A stretch of 64,000 nucleotides of DNA from Hyposmocoma kahamanoa (GCF_003589595.1 NW_020653945.1:8184976-8248975); one strand, 5' to 3'; positions 1-10,866 are shown, counted from the stretch's first letter. Notes: generated from the letters alone by a model not told the origin. Translations and numbers: made by a program.

Positions 1-181
1 ATAATAAATGTCGGACTACGCAACAAATCTGTATTATTAGGAAATTAAAACAAATTAATGAAAAAAAATAACAGTCGGCTAATTTTTTATTTTCATTTTA
101 GTTCTAAAATAAAAAATAACAAAACCGGCCAATCTTTCCAAAAAACATTGCATTCTGTAGTGTTATTTTATTTTTTACTAG

Positions 182-376
182 TGTTCCGCTAATTTTGTTG
201 TGTTTTGTGTGTTACATAAAGTGAACTTTCCTCCAGATTTCATCACAATAACGTATGAACACTGCGTGCACTTTGGCAACTTTGCGTACGTACACGGGTA
301 TAAGTACGAAGACGAAGACTATGGCGAAGACAACATCATTATCAAGAGCTCTGCTAAAAATCCGCCTTACGTTTAA
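182..376 (+). CDS. Possible terminal coding exon, product not recognised
   Basis: An open frame of 64 codons follows a pyrimidine-rich tract ending in tactag (acceptor AG at 180-181) and stops at TAA 374-376. A canonical AATAAA lies 12 bases further on, so this reads like the last exon of a + strand gene that begins outside the window. The peptide has aromatic residues in its first half (HCVHFGNFAYVHGYKY) and an acidic run (EDEDYGED) before the C terminus SSAKNPPYV. I do not recognise the family. A second possible acceptor at 234-235 (cctccag) would give a shorter exon in the same frame. It is tail to tail with MED18. Confidence 0.4.
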   Translation, partial: CSANFVVFCVLHKVNFPPDFITITYEHCVHFGNFAYVHGYKYEDEDYGEDNIIIKSSAKNPPYV

Positions 377-387
377 AAACTTTTACT

Positions 388-393
388 AATAAA
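388..393 (+). promoter_or_regulatory. Poly(A) signal AATAAA after the putative first exon
   Basis: AATAAA sits 12 bases after the TAA at 374-376 and is followed by a T-rich stretch, as expected of a cleavage and polyadenylation region. Confidence 0.4.
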
Positions 394-510
394 ACTTGTT
401 TTTTTTTTCCTAGATTTTTTATTTACCTGTACCATGGACCAATAAATAATTGAACAGGACTGCTAATCGCGATGCAAGACAGCGTTAGTCGTGTATTTAG
501 TACCTATTGG

Positions 511-615
511 TACAGTCAAGAGCACGTCAAGCTTGACACTTGACGCATGCCGCATGCCGCCTGTGATAAGAACGGTCCAAAGTACAGTGTCAAGATTGAC
601 GTGCTCTTGACTGTA
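511..615. repeat. Short foldback (MITE-like) element
   Basis: The arms 511-540 and 586-615 are 30-bp inverted repeats with one mismatch (each begins tacagtcaagagcacgtcaa read inward). The 45-bp centre includes a short gcatgccgcatgccgc repeat. A single diverged arm of the same sequence is present at 56103-56133. Confidence 0.6.
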
Positions 616-793
616 CACTAGATGTCGCGACGAGTACCAAATAGCTATTTTTGTAACTAAATTGCATATATGCTAAATTATTTTACAATAGCGAGTTGCA
701 ATTTATCAAAGGTACTCTTATTTCTGGTAATAACAAACCAATCAAGTAGATGGCGCTTATTGTACAGATTATTATGGTTAATGCTGGCTATTT

Positions 794-847
794 TTTTATT
801 TTGTTTAGGATTAGCTCCATCTTCATCTAATCCTAAACAAAATAAAA
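794..847. repeat. Perfect 21-bp inverted repeat with 12-bp loop
   Basis: Arms 794-814 and 827-847 are exact reverse complements (core ttgtttaggattag). The region 400-1600 otherwise holds nothing that I can identify as coding. Confidence 0.55.
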
Positions 848-1534
848 GCCGTATTATGAAGCGTTAATTTATAAATTAGTTTGTAACGCATATTTCATTA
901 TAAAGTGAAGCATTTCCTACAAAAAAGTGAAAATGATCAAATTGTTAATTTGGCCCTTATATTTAGGAACCATCGATTTCTCAAAGTTGATGATAATCTG
1001 TAAAAAATCGCCTTTTTGTAAATGTATTTAAAAACTCGACTAGACATTAATACTTAATATGTATACATATGTATGGATAGCATTGAAATGCTGTTACTGC
1101 ATGATTAAAATGTGTAAAGCAAATACCTTTTTACAGTGCAGTCGTGTTCATCAATAAGTGTAACGCGCGAAATTCAAATCAAATTTTCGAGTTCGAGTTT
1201 CTCGAGCTTTTAGGATATAATACAGACTTTTGCCTATTGCTTCTTTTTATTTTCCAATGCAGAATACAAAGGGTCGACGGATGCACATAAGTCAAATTCA
1301 TTTGTTACTTCATTAATTTGTAACTTCAATTCTAGTGTCGTCTTTTTCAAATTTTTCATTCTATTCCATCTTCCAACATTATAAACAACACAAAAACTAT
1401 GTAATTTTCTGGGTATTAAAAAACGATACACTTTTTTGACTTGTGTGCTTTAGTCCGCCGACCCTAGCATTGTACTCAATGTAGAACATAAATTGAATAT
1501 ATATTGAAATTAAATAGCAGAAAATTATTTCATA

Positions 1535-1540
1535 TTTATT
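1535..1540 (-). promoter_or_regulatory. Candidate poly(A) signal of MED18
   Basis: TTTATT on the + strand reads AATAAA on the minus strand, about 150 bp after the MED18 stop codon. Other AT-rich candidates exist, so the choice is tentative. Confidence 0.35.
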
Positions 1541-1686
1541 CAAATATATAAATAAGTTGTTATTCAGTGTCGTCTTCATCTTTATGAACCATTACATTGC
1601 TTGACACGGATCTCGACTTTCACTTAGTGTAAAAGGGCCATATCACGTTCTTATCCTCTCAAGCCAGCCTAGGAAAGAAACATGGG

Positions 1687-4600
1687 CTAGGCGACGGGCA
1701 TGTGCCCGAGCCGTTTATAATCAATCTTGTCGAGCTGTACCAGCGGCCGTAGCTGCTCTGCGAACATTCGCATATCCTCTGCGATCGCATCTTGACCATG
1801 AGGTGCAAGTACCTGTAACAGATTTTACTATCTTTAAAAAAACTTGCTTCTTCTTTTTACCGTATCCATGGCAAGCGTTATAGTACTTGCCATCGTGGCG
1901 AAAGAATTTGTCAATCAGCGTAAGGTTGTGACGATGCGATCTTTTTTATCGTCAGTTCCTGGCCACCTACTATGAAATTTTCAATAGTTCTTAAATTTAT
2001 TTTCTTCTTTGTCACTTACTTTTCTTCTACCATCGCCGCTTTCTACTAAATTTCTGAAGCGAGCTCATGTGGTCGACTTTACATAAAATTGTGACCAGTT
2101 AAATCATGTAACCGAACTGCTTATAAGGCATAGTATGTATAGAAAATGCAGGCATTTTTGGGTCTTTACGCTTTTACTTTATCTGTTCTTTTCCCTTCCT
2201 GTACCTTCTCTTTCTTTATTTCTACAATAAAATTCACGTGGACCGAGCCTTTTATTTAATTACCGAGGCCCGCGCGAAAAGTTACTCGCCGATTGTTGCC
2301 CAGGCTGCACCAGACGTACAGGTATGTATGTATACGTCGTGCGGGGATGCACTGCCTTCCGTGCACCCCAAACTTGTTAAATACGTGGTTGAATTGTAAG
2401 CAAGAGCGGTAATAACACAAAATTGAATAAAGTAGACGCACACAAGCTCTAAGTTGAAATAAGGAGTCCCTTCATCAAGTGGTGTTATCCATACGCTCTA
2501 GAAAAATTAGACCGTACATCAAAGACTACTACTATTTCTCCTGGTTTTGTTAATCATGTAGTACAGGGGTACAAACTTATTTTGTATACTGCCCACTTTG
2601 AGAATAAATAATTTTTTAGCGCCCCCATTTTTTCACCTACTTAAAAACCACTACAACTTCAAATTAAATTAATTACTGTGAGCTATATTAGCGGAGATTA
2701 AACATTCATTCTAAACGAGACTTTTACTATAACCCGCAAGAGTTAACTTGAGACCTGCGCGCAGTAGGTAGTACACAACGGCGCTCAGGTCTCAAGTTAA
2801 CTCTTACGGGCTACACCTGCCAAATGAGAATGATTATTGAAACGCAACTTTATAGTATGTTATAATTATTAATACAAAGATCGAACACTCAGAAAAAAGC
2901 TCAGAAAAAATTCCTTCGGTCCGGTCGGATTCGAACCGACGTCTTCTTGCATACCGTGTCAGACGCTATACCAACTAAGCCACGGAACGAACCAACGACC
3001 CTCACGAATTTTTCTATGTGCTTGCGTCGTGTCTTTGTACTTGGTCTTTCAACGAATTTTTAGTCGTAGCGCCATCTATGAGAAAAAAATTTAGACTTAG
3101 CTCTTTAGATTTAATAAGTTTGCTATCTAATTCTAAAACTATATCTCTATCGTGTTGTTTAACCCTACGTGACTCTTTATTTATTATGCTCCAAGTAGTT
3201 TTAGAATTATTTATCGATTGTCTAATTTTGTCGCTGTGAAACTTAACCTTAGCAGCTACACATACTTTTTTAAATATTTTTGAATAATTTCTAACATATT
3301 CAATGAAATTGGAATTAGTATTATAAGTTTTTATAGCATGTAGGTCATACAAACGAGACCTACTCTTATGAATACCTACTGTTGCCCAGTTGTTGAATTT
3401 AGTATCTCTATGGAAAGTTAATGTTTTCGATTTAAATACATTATCAAATTCATTTTTAATTAAACCAAATATCGTGCTATATAAAGTATTTGGAACATGC
3501 GGTATATGGGGTAGGGAATTTAAACTATTACCGATATTATTTTGAAATCTAATTAAAAATCTTAAAAAGATTCGTTCTGTGGTAATCGGTCTGCAGAGAA
3601 ATTGGTCTACCTTTTTGCTCATTTTACAATTAAAAGAAGCCAATTGGCCGCTATGGTCTGATCTTAAGCAATTAATTATTGATTTAGACACTGCGTCTGT
3701 GTTACAAAAGATGTTATCAATACAAGTATAAGAGGAGGCAGTGATGCGAGTTGGTTCTAAGAAAAGATTATTCAAGTGAAAACTTTTAAATAAATTAATG
3801 AGTCTTACAGAAGTAGAACAGTTTTCCAACAGCTTTACATTGAAATCTCCACATATTACTACGTCTTTTTGGTTGGAAAAATCCGCTTTAAACTATCGTC
3901 CATAATTAATTCAAACTCGTTAAAATTAGCAGCGGGGGGCCTGTATACACATAAGACGACAAACTGATCCAATTCCACACATGAAATCTCAATAGTTCAT
4001 TCAGTAGAAAGAACTGTGATATCCTTACGCTCTTTAAATTTTAAGTTACGTTTAATAATAATCATGGATCCACCTCTACTTAAGCTCTTTCTTATGAACG
4101 AACTGACTATTACATAATTTTCTATGTTGTTAATGTGGCTTCATAGTCTTTCAGCCAGTGTTCTGTAACACAAAACACGTCAACGGAAATATGATGCAAA
4201 AAAAGACTTATTTCTAATGTTTTGCTAGAAAAGCCTTGAATATTTTGATGTACTACATGGAAACGATTAGACTTTTCTGTTGTCGTGTTTTTTTAGTTAG
4301 GAATACTAATAACTATTAAAATGCGAAACTGGGTCTGTTGCCTTTTTATTTGTTTGTTTGGGTCTACTTTAATTTCGAAACGTAGAGACCAATTGACATG
4401 ATTTTTGATTTATTTATTCAATAAAACAGGACAGATATATGAAGTACACGGAGAGAAATATCGAACTGAGTTAGTTTGAGCAATCTCTTAATTAATATTA
4501 GTTGATGTTTACAAGTTGTAGTCGAGAGTCGAGAGCTCAGTCGGTGTCACAGGGTCGTATTCCAGAACTCTACTCAATACTCAAGTCAGGACTTGAGTAT

Positions 4601-7600
4601 GATTCAAACCACTAGAAATCATACTCAAGTCCTTGCCATTAGGGTCGTATTTCCAGTGTTTAAAAACATACTCAAGTCTGCTCAAATCCTGACTTAAGCA
4701 TTGAGTAGAGTTCTGGAATTCGACCCTAAGAGCCTTCCTAGATGAAATTACAAATCTCCCCCTAAAGCTCTACACAACGCCCCGTTTTTTTTTCTGGGTC
4801 TCTTACCACCCCCTTTAGGCCTGCAGCGCCCATAAGGGGGCGTTATCGCCCACTTTGGGAAAGGCTGATGTAGTATATTGTACATTTGCATTTTGTGTTC
4901 AATTTTGGTAACATTCGCACATCTACTTGCAGGTTGAATACAATGTAACTAATTTTATTTAAGACCTCTATCATTACTGTATTCTGGCAAATAAACATAT
5001 TCTATTCTATTCTAGACAAGGTTATCCAATTTTCGGCGTTACTTACAGAAAGTTCTACTAAATAGCTCTGTGAAATAGGTTCTGGTGGCATTGATGTCTG
5101 GGAGATCTTGAACACTTTAGCTACTGTGATTTTCATACGGCCTTTTCGAAACATGTACCCTGGAAAAGAAATGCAAATTAATTTACTAATAAATTTGTGC
5201 TTAGTACATGCACATCTACATATTCACTCTCGCAATGAAAAGGCCCCAGTTATAGCGTTCAAAAAACAATTTTGCAGGCAGGGAATTTCACTCCATGGCC
5301 AAATATGTCATAAAGGTATTTTTATTGTAGAATTTGCTTGATGGAACATAATATAGTCCCAGTACCTTTGATTTATTTTGGCTACATGAACTTGATTTTG
5401 AAACATTGTGACGATGGGAATATCCTGATGGATACCGGGTTTATTAAACTCAATATTGTATGATTACAATATTGGGTTTAATAAACCCGGAATGACAGTT
5501 CGATAGCAACATTCAAAAAATACCACATTCATTGTGGTCTTTTATATCACATCCATTTTATACCTACAGACAGAAAGATACTCTACATATGTACAATGTC
5601 CCCTCATAGTAAAAATCCTTTATGTATTTATTACCTTTAATACTATATTCAAACTCGATACGACATCCAAGTTCATTAAGAAATTCAATCAGCATCCCAC
5701 TGCAAGCAATGTCTAAACTGGACCGAACCACCGTTGGTCTGCTCTTGTCACCTAGGTCTGGCTGCCCAATGTATCGAAGTTGAAACGGCATATCACGTGC
5801 GTCTAAAGCTTTGCGAACACGAAGCATCAGAGGTGTTGTCTAAAATAAAACAAATAGAAAATTAGAAACAATCATTATATAGTCTATGTATGTACACACA
5901 TCAAAAAAAGTTTGCGATCACTTCGAAAAACTGAAATCTTTTTTGTTACTGTAGATTATATTATGATTTTTTCTTCTTTTTAGATTCTTTATTTAAAAAT
6001 AAATTAGAACACAAAACAATGACCCCGTTCAATTGTTTTTTCATATAAAAAGGCTTTCAGTCCTAGCTTACGCTCATTCAGAAATCTGATTTAGTCAATT
6101 ATAAGCGATTCAAGATATTTTTCGCGGAAAGTTGTGATTGAAAAAATGCCAAGAGGATTATCAGAGGTTTTACGAGATAGAATAGTAACTTTGAGGGAAG
6201 AAGGATACACCACGAGAGTAATAGCACGCAGACTTGCTATATCCCAATCCTGTGTCGTGGCTACGTTGCAGAGGTATCACGGAATGGGGAATTTAGCTGA
6301 CCGACCCCGCAGCGGTCGCCCAACTGTTTTGACAGCTGCCCAAAAGCGCTATATTAGATTGCTGGCAGCCCGTGATCCAACAATCAACGCCACTAAAATA
6401 AAAGCAGAAGTCAGGGCCGCCTCTGGGCTTGAAGTTAGCACGCAGACCGTTCGCAATTGCTTGCACCAGGTTGGATTACGAGCACGGAGGTCTTGGCGAG
6501 CTCCGCTCAATTCCCGGCAACGTCAACAACGAAGATTGCAGTGGGCTAGACTTCGGCAAAATGAAGAAGGTGAGGACGAAAACATTTGGCAAAATTGTCT
6601 CTTCGTTGACGAATCCCGAATCAGCACTCATCCAGATAACTGACGTGTCCGTGTCTGGAGAAGACCAGGCGACCGTGAAAGACAAAGAACTGCCACTGGA
6701 ACAGTTCAGCAAGGCGGAAAATCGGTGTTCTTTTGGGGTGGCATTATGATTGGAGCTAGAACGCCTTTGATCCCGTATCGGGGCTTCATGACAGCAGACA
6801 TGTACAAAGCAGTTGCTATTGATGATATCGTCAGACCATTCCGAGTAAACCATGGGCACCAATTTGTACTGGTCGATGATAATGCGCCCGCACATCAAGC
6901 TCAACGAGTCAATGCTGCTCTTCAAGAATACGATATCACACGATTAGACTGGCCTGCCGGCTCGCCCGACTTAAACCCAATAGAGCACGCGTGGGATGCT
7001 CTTAAACGAGCAGTATGGAACCGTGAGTCACGTCCCCAGACAGTTCCAGAGCTCAGGGAAGCCGCTATTGAAGAATGGGATAGGTTACCCCAGGAAATGC
7101 TGGATAACTTGATCCTCAGCATGCCCAGGAGGATCTTCGCATGTATTCGAGCCAGGGGAGGAGTTATTTTATATTGAATTCACACCTTTTAATAATAAAT
7201 TGTTGTTTAAGTTTAATTAAACAGTCTTTTTCTTTCTATGAAATTTCTATCACTATTACATTATGATTAGTGGCTCAATTTTTTAAAATAAATAATAAAA
7301 AATAGTTTTATATTTTAATTTCAAACAGGGTATTCCTATTTAAAGAAAGCATACAACATAGATTTTTTTCTTGATAAAGTTAAATTTAAAGAATTATAGG
7401 AGCTTATGCTATTGATCGCAAACTTTTTTTGATGTGTGTATGTACACACCAAAATGTTCAACATGTAATGTATTGCAATTATTATAAATCATATTGTATT
7501 ACAAATTGCCACAAAACTAAATGTAATCTGTCAGTTTTTGTAGGCACTTCTTTGAGTTTTTATTATGATAAATAATAACACATAATCAATTTATTTAGGT

Positions 7601-10600
7601 CATATTTAGGTGGATAAGTGGCAAGAAATAATAGTTGCGGTCCCTTAGCCAATTATTAATCCATATATACATTCTATCCAATCATCGTTTAGTAATTACT
7701 AACAAGTGCACATTGTTTTGTAAACAGTGTATGCTTAGGGCGCACTATAAGTTTCCGGAACTAGCCACTTACATAAACAATATTTAAAATGTAATTACAA
7801 CATTTGAAAATGGAACTCTTTGGCTGTAGAATACAGTTTGTTTCATCTGACTGTTACTTGTTTTTACATTATGGAAATCATTTTAGAAATTGGTTGTTTA
7901 CATCACCATGCATTTAGCTCGTGAAAGTTTTCGTAGTATGATTTTCTACGATTTTAAGTGTAATTTAACAGCTCAGCGGAGCTTCCCTCGGCGTCAAACT
8001 GCTTTTGGCGATGAAGCACCATGCAAGACGGCTATTTATAGCTGGTTTGCAGAATTCAAACGCGGTCTTGTGATTCTCAGTGACGATTTTCGTGATGGTC
8101 GCCCGTTCACTGCCGTGAACAACAAAAACATCGATGTTGTGCGCCGTATGATCAAAACAGACAGGCATGTGACATACCATGAGATTCGGGCATCTTTCGG
8201 CATAGGCATGAGTTAAATACAATCAATACTACACAAACATTTGGGTGTGAAAAAGCTGTGCTCTCGGTAGACCCCACATAATTTGACTGAGGCTCAAAAA
8301 ACGGATCGCGTCACTTGGTGCAATGCCATGCTAGCCAGATTGAACGAAGGGGCGTCAATTTTGGTGTGGAACATAGTAACAGGTGACGAAATATGGATTT
8401 ATAGTTACGATCCCAAAACAAAGCAGCAATCCAGCGTATGGGTCTTTCAAAATGAGCCGAAACCAGTCAAAGTGGCGCGTGTGCAAAGTGCCTCTAAGCG
8501 GATGATTGCTTCTTTTTTTAACAAAACTGGACACGTGGCTACTGTTGCTTTGGAGAATCTTGTACCGTGAATAGTGATTGGTACACGACCATTTGTTTGC
8601 CGGAAGTTATTTACAAACTCCGAAAAAAATAACCGTAAACGCCGTATCATCTTGCACCACGATAATTCCAGTTCTCACACGGCCAGATAGAAAAATTAAT
8701 TTTTGAAGGTGAACAACGTTAACCTTATGAGCCATTCTGCGTACAGTCCCAGTCTGGCACCTGTCTGACTTTTATTTATTTCCAAAAATTAAGAATTAGT
8801 TACGCGGTCAAGGATTTTCATCACCTGAAGAGGCTGTCCAAGATTATGAAAAATATGTTTCAGAGATTGTCGCAGAGGAGTGGCATAAATGTTTTCAAAA
8901 TTGATTCATTCGTGTGAAAAACTGCATTAATGCTAATGGAGAATATTTTGAGAAAAAATAAATTCAATTCTGACCATTTATAGTATTTTTTTCTTATTCA
9001 TTTCGGAAATTTATAGTGCGCCTCACGTATGTCTATATTATCGGTAATGTACGTCTTCCGGTATTCTACACAATATTTAGGTATTCTATACAACACCTAA
9101 AACAGTCAGGCAATGTGTGACATAAAGTCCATAATATACTTGGACAGACCAAGACAGTTGGCGTGCTCAAGCGGAAGCTTATGTCCAGCAGTAAATGCGT
9201 GTAAGCTGATGACTTGGTCTAGGTATTCTATACAATGCCAAATGTGCATTAGGCAATGTATAAAATTTCTTAAAGGTAAGGCACAAAGCAATATGATAAC
9301 AGCAAGTGTAAGAATATTTTGTGCAAGTGTTAAGAATAACTTATGCACGTCTAAGTGTCACAAAAGTTCATCTTCTAAGAATAAGTGGGTTATGAAAAGA
9401 ATTGGTGATTAAGTTCGTTGCAAAAATTTCAATTGGGGACTTGTGCAACAAACGTCTAAATAAATGTATAAATTTTATTTCACGAATCCTCACTAATGTA
9501 GTACTTGCTACGTTTAAATTTCTGGAAAAAATCCCCGCCAAGATATTATTTAATATATTAGGTATATTAAATTTGTAGATGACGGGATTTGCAGTAAACA
9601 CATATATTTTCAGCGTCGATGTCCTGTCAACATTACAATACAGATTAATTGTGTTACTACTTACTGTGTGCTAACCTAAATCTACAGGAGGGGTTTAAAC
9701 CAGCTGGAAACGCAATCAGAAATGACCAATTCAATTTTTTATTTTTTGTTTAAAACACTGCCAAATCTAAAGCTGGCATTCTATACAATTCATTTGCCTG
9801 TCAGGTATAAAAAAAAAAAAAAAAAAAAAACAATACCAAGGTTATCTATACAATGCCTAGGAAATGTGTATAACAGTTACAAAAATATTAATTATTATAT
9901 ACATTGCCTAAGGAAACTCAGTATTCTGTAGAATGACTAAGTGTTGTATACAATCCCTGAATTATATACATTGCCATTAACATACACAATATCATCGGTA
10001 TTTTGTAGTAAAAGTCAAAACGCCATAATGAAAAATTTTTTGGGAGCATGTTTTAGTTTTTCACAATTGTTTTACAATATTTATATAAATTTGAAACTTA
10101 AACTTAATTAAAACCAAATTGAATTTTAAAACAGGACATAAATATTTTGAAACAGTCATTAAATTATAAAACATGCTCCCCAGAATTTTTCTATTAAATA
10201 GAGCTTACGCCCTTCCTACAAAACACCGACAATGTCATGATGATAATATTATGATTGTATATAAAATATATTGTATATACATTTGATGTACATAAAAACA
10301 TAATTATTTATATGGTTTGTTCATTCTCAGGCCGGTATTTTTTTTAGATTTAAGCACTAAGTATCCGTAGGGGTGCACGAAAGGAGCCTCTGCACACGAC
10401 GTACCATTCCTTTCTTGCACGTCTTCTGGTGCACTCTGGGCAACAATCGTCGAGTATCTTACGTCGATTGGCAAATGCTTTCACCACTATGGTAAGCATT
10501 AAAGTGATGCCATGGATACAAAAAGAAAAAAATGACTAAGTGTCTAGTGTTAACTAGTATACCTGTTGATTTGGATCCCGCAAACTAAAGCAAACCTCCT

Positions 10601-10866
10601 GGTCATCGAAGGTTTCTGGCCCAGCGTCAACGTTGTCACACAAGCCACGGAGACGGTGTAGAAGCACCTCAACAGCTGAATCCAATACCGAACCCTACGA
10701 AGAATGCGAGTATCACGTTAAAACTTTGATAGTTTATGAAATAAAGCATTGAAAACATAAATTGATTTACCTGTAATAAGTACTCTTGGTTTGGTATGAT
10801 ATTAGCTTTCACCGCTTGAGATAAGCTGTCAGTAGCAGTGATGGGAGCAGCGTTTCCACCCGACAT
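1687..10866 (-). CDS. MED18: Mediator complex subunit 18 (five exons, complete)
   Basis: MED18 is a head-module subunit of Mediator; it pairs with MED20 and helps link activators to RNA polymerase II in the nucleus. Exons in transcript order: 10866-10771, 10694-10563, 5839-5635, 5159-5047, 1812-1687; total 672 nt, 223 aa plus stop, against about 208 aa in human. All junctions are GT-AG and phases agree. Family hallmarks are HRLRGLCDN (exon 2), LRYIGQPDLGDK (exon 3), GYMFRKGRMKI (exon 4), and in the last exon FAEQLRPLVQLDKID followed by KRL. The start is set at the ATG before SGGNAAP; an in-frame ATG eight codons upstream (10890) is possible. Introns are 76, 4723, 475 and 3234 bp. The 4.7-kb one contains a Tc1-like and a mariner element, and the last one a non-LTR fragment. 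The C terminus GHMPVA extends beyond the human end. Confidence 0.93.
1852..2371 (+). repeat. Dispersed repeat (family Q), copy split by about 350 bp
   Basis: Two parts, 1852-1925 and 2278-2371, line up in order with one uninterrupted copy at 10366-10535 (opposite strand). Shared motifs are tatccatggca, gtggYgaaag, cgattgttgcccag and tccgtgcacccc. The 352 bases between the parts (1926-2277) look like an insertion or an unrelated block. A third, more diverged copy is at 28105-28485. The family is not identified. Confidence 0.5.
2733..2810. repeat. Inverted repeat, 25-bp arms
   Basis: Arms 2733-2757 and 2786-2810 (cccgcaagagttaacttgag...) differ at one position; the 28-bp spacer is GC-rich. It lies in the last MED18 intron and is a small foldback or MITE remnant. 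Confidence 0.55.
2863..3086 (-). repeat. Dispersed repeat with internal tRNA-like segment, copy A
   Basis: On the minus strand 2927-2990 reads like a tRNA, with box A-like TGGCTTAGTTGGTATAGC and box B-like GGTTCGAATCC, but the anticodon stem does not pair properly, so a functional tRNA is unlikely. Sequence on both sides (ttaatacaaagatcgaacac on one side, tagtcgtagcgccatc on the other) is shared with copy B at 28489-28701, so the tRNA-like part is internal to a repeat of about 215 bp. Confidence 0.6.
3014..4270 (-). mobile_element. Non-LTR retrotransposon fragment (endonuclease and linker region)
   Basis: An open frame of about 270 codons at 3829-3014 contains endonuclease-type motifs (SSYTCIDNIFCNT, then LRSDHSGQLASF), followed by the charged linker before a reverse transcriptase. 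Upstream on the same strand to about 4270 more endonuclease sequence is readable (FCVTEHWLKDYE) but carries several stops and frameshifts. No reverse transcriptase domain is present, so the copy is dead. It sits in the last intron of MED18, on the same strand. Confidence 0.65.
4551..4727. repeat. Foldback element with nested inverted repeats
   Basis: The ends agggtcgtattccagaactc (4551) and its complement finishing at 4727 (ggaattcgaccct) are inverted. Inside, actcaagtcaggacttgagt and similar palindromic blocks repeat several times. A related block (actcaagtcaggacttgagt) is at about 38190-38275. Confidence 0.55.
5435..5490. repeat. Tight hairpin, 26-bp arms and 4-bp loop
   Basis: Arms 5435-5460 and 5465-5490 (ccgggtttattaaac...) differ at one base; the loop is tgat. 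It lies in MED18 intron 3, so the transcript could fold into a long stem. Confidence 0.6.
5895..7438 (+). mobile_element. Tc1-like DNA transposon, complete ends
   Basis: The element has 26-bp perfect terminal inverted repeats (CACACATCAAAAAAAGTTTG... at 5895-5920; complement at 7413-7438) flanked by the TA duplication typical of the superfamily (5893-5894 and 7439-7440). It is 1544 bp long, the usual size. It carries one transposase frame, disrupted by a single stop. It lies in MED18 intron 2, antisense to the gene. Confidence 0.92.
6134..7177 (+). pseudogene. Tc1-like transposase (DD34E) with one in-frame TGA
   Basis: The reading frame from ATG 6134 to TGA 7175-7177 stays in one phase over 347 codons, with only TGA 6641-6643 inside it. 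Order of parts: N-terminal helix-turn-helix domain (LREEGYTTRVIARRLAISQS), GRP-type linker (RPRSGRPTVLT), second helix-turn-helix, then the catalytic domain with LFVDES, VDDNAPAH and NPIEHAWD. There are 34 residues between the second Asp and the Glu, which is the Tc1 DD34E spacing. The stop follows HPDN, just after the first catalytic Asp, where family members continue into RVWRRPG; the sequence beyond it (RVRVWRRPGDRE) is intact. A start slightly downstream (MPRGLS, 6146) is also possible. Confidence 0.85.
7735..9028 (+). mobile_element. mariner element, degraded
   Basis: Imperfect terminal inverted repeats are visible: ggcgcactataagtttccgg near 7739 and its complement cggaaatttatagtgcgcc at 9004-9022. 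Between them is a mariner transposase frame with stops and shifts. A second copy of only the 3' end is at 12321-12583. It lies in MED18 intron 2. Confidence 0.85.
7908..8700 (+). pseudogene. mariner transposase pseudogene
   Basis: From ATG 7908 the frame reads ARESFRSMIFYDFK, KTAIYSWFAEFKRG and DGRPFTAVNNKNID (N-terminal DNA-binding region). It is cut by TAA at 8214-8216 and a TAG about 60 bp later. The same frame resumes at 8283 with LTEAQKTDRVTWCNAML and the first catalytic motif VTGDEIWIYSYDP. After 8570 the frame shifts; the second motif survives only in another frame (IILHHDN, about 8648-8668), and the region after it is missing or scrambled. The protein cannot be functional. Confidence 0.8.
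9060..9975. repeat. Cluster of a TATACA(A/T)TGCC motif
   Basis: Exact 11-mers of TATACAATGCC or TATACATTGCC occur at 9229, 9252 (reverse), 9847, 9898 and 9965. Near matches such as ggtattctatacaacacc (9080) and gtatacaatccc (9945) lie between them. A run of about 20 A at 9810-9830 falls inside the cluster. The function and origin are unknown. Confidence 0.45.
10031..10190. repeat. MITE-like element with 14-bp perfect arms
   Basis: gggagcatgtttta at 10042-10055 and its exact complement at 10167-10180 are extended by imperfect A/T-rich matches on both sides. The centre is AT-rich and noncoding. Confidence 0.5.
10366..10535 (-). repeat. Dispersed repeat (family Q), uninterrupted copy
   Basis: On the minus strand it reads tatccatggcatcac, gtggtgaaagcatttgcc, cgattgttgcccag and ttcgtgcaccccta in that order. 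These match the split copy at 1852-2371 and the worn copy at 28105-28485. It ends about 30 bp from MED18 exon 2. Confidence 0.5.

Noticed and set aside
1868..1969. Short + strand frame near the last MED18 exon
   Set aside because: It falls within a dispersed repeat also present at 10366-10535.
2925..2990. Functional tRNA on the minus strand
   Set aside because: The anticodon stem does not pair, and the whole block recurs inside a dispersed repeat.
6429..6925. Open frames overlapping the Tc1-like transposase on both strands
   Set aside because: Their content has no family character; they are shadows of the transposase.
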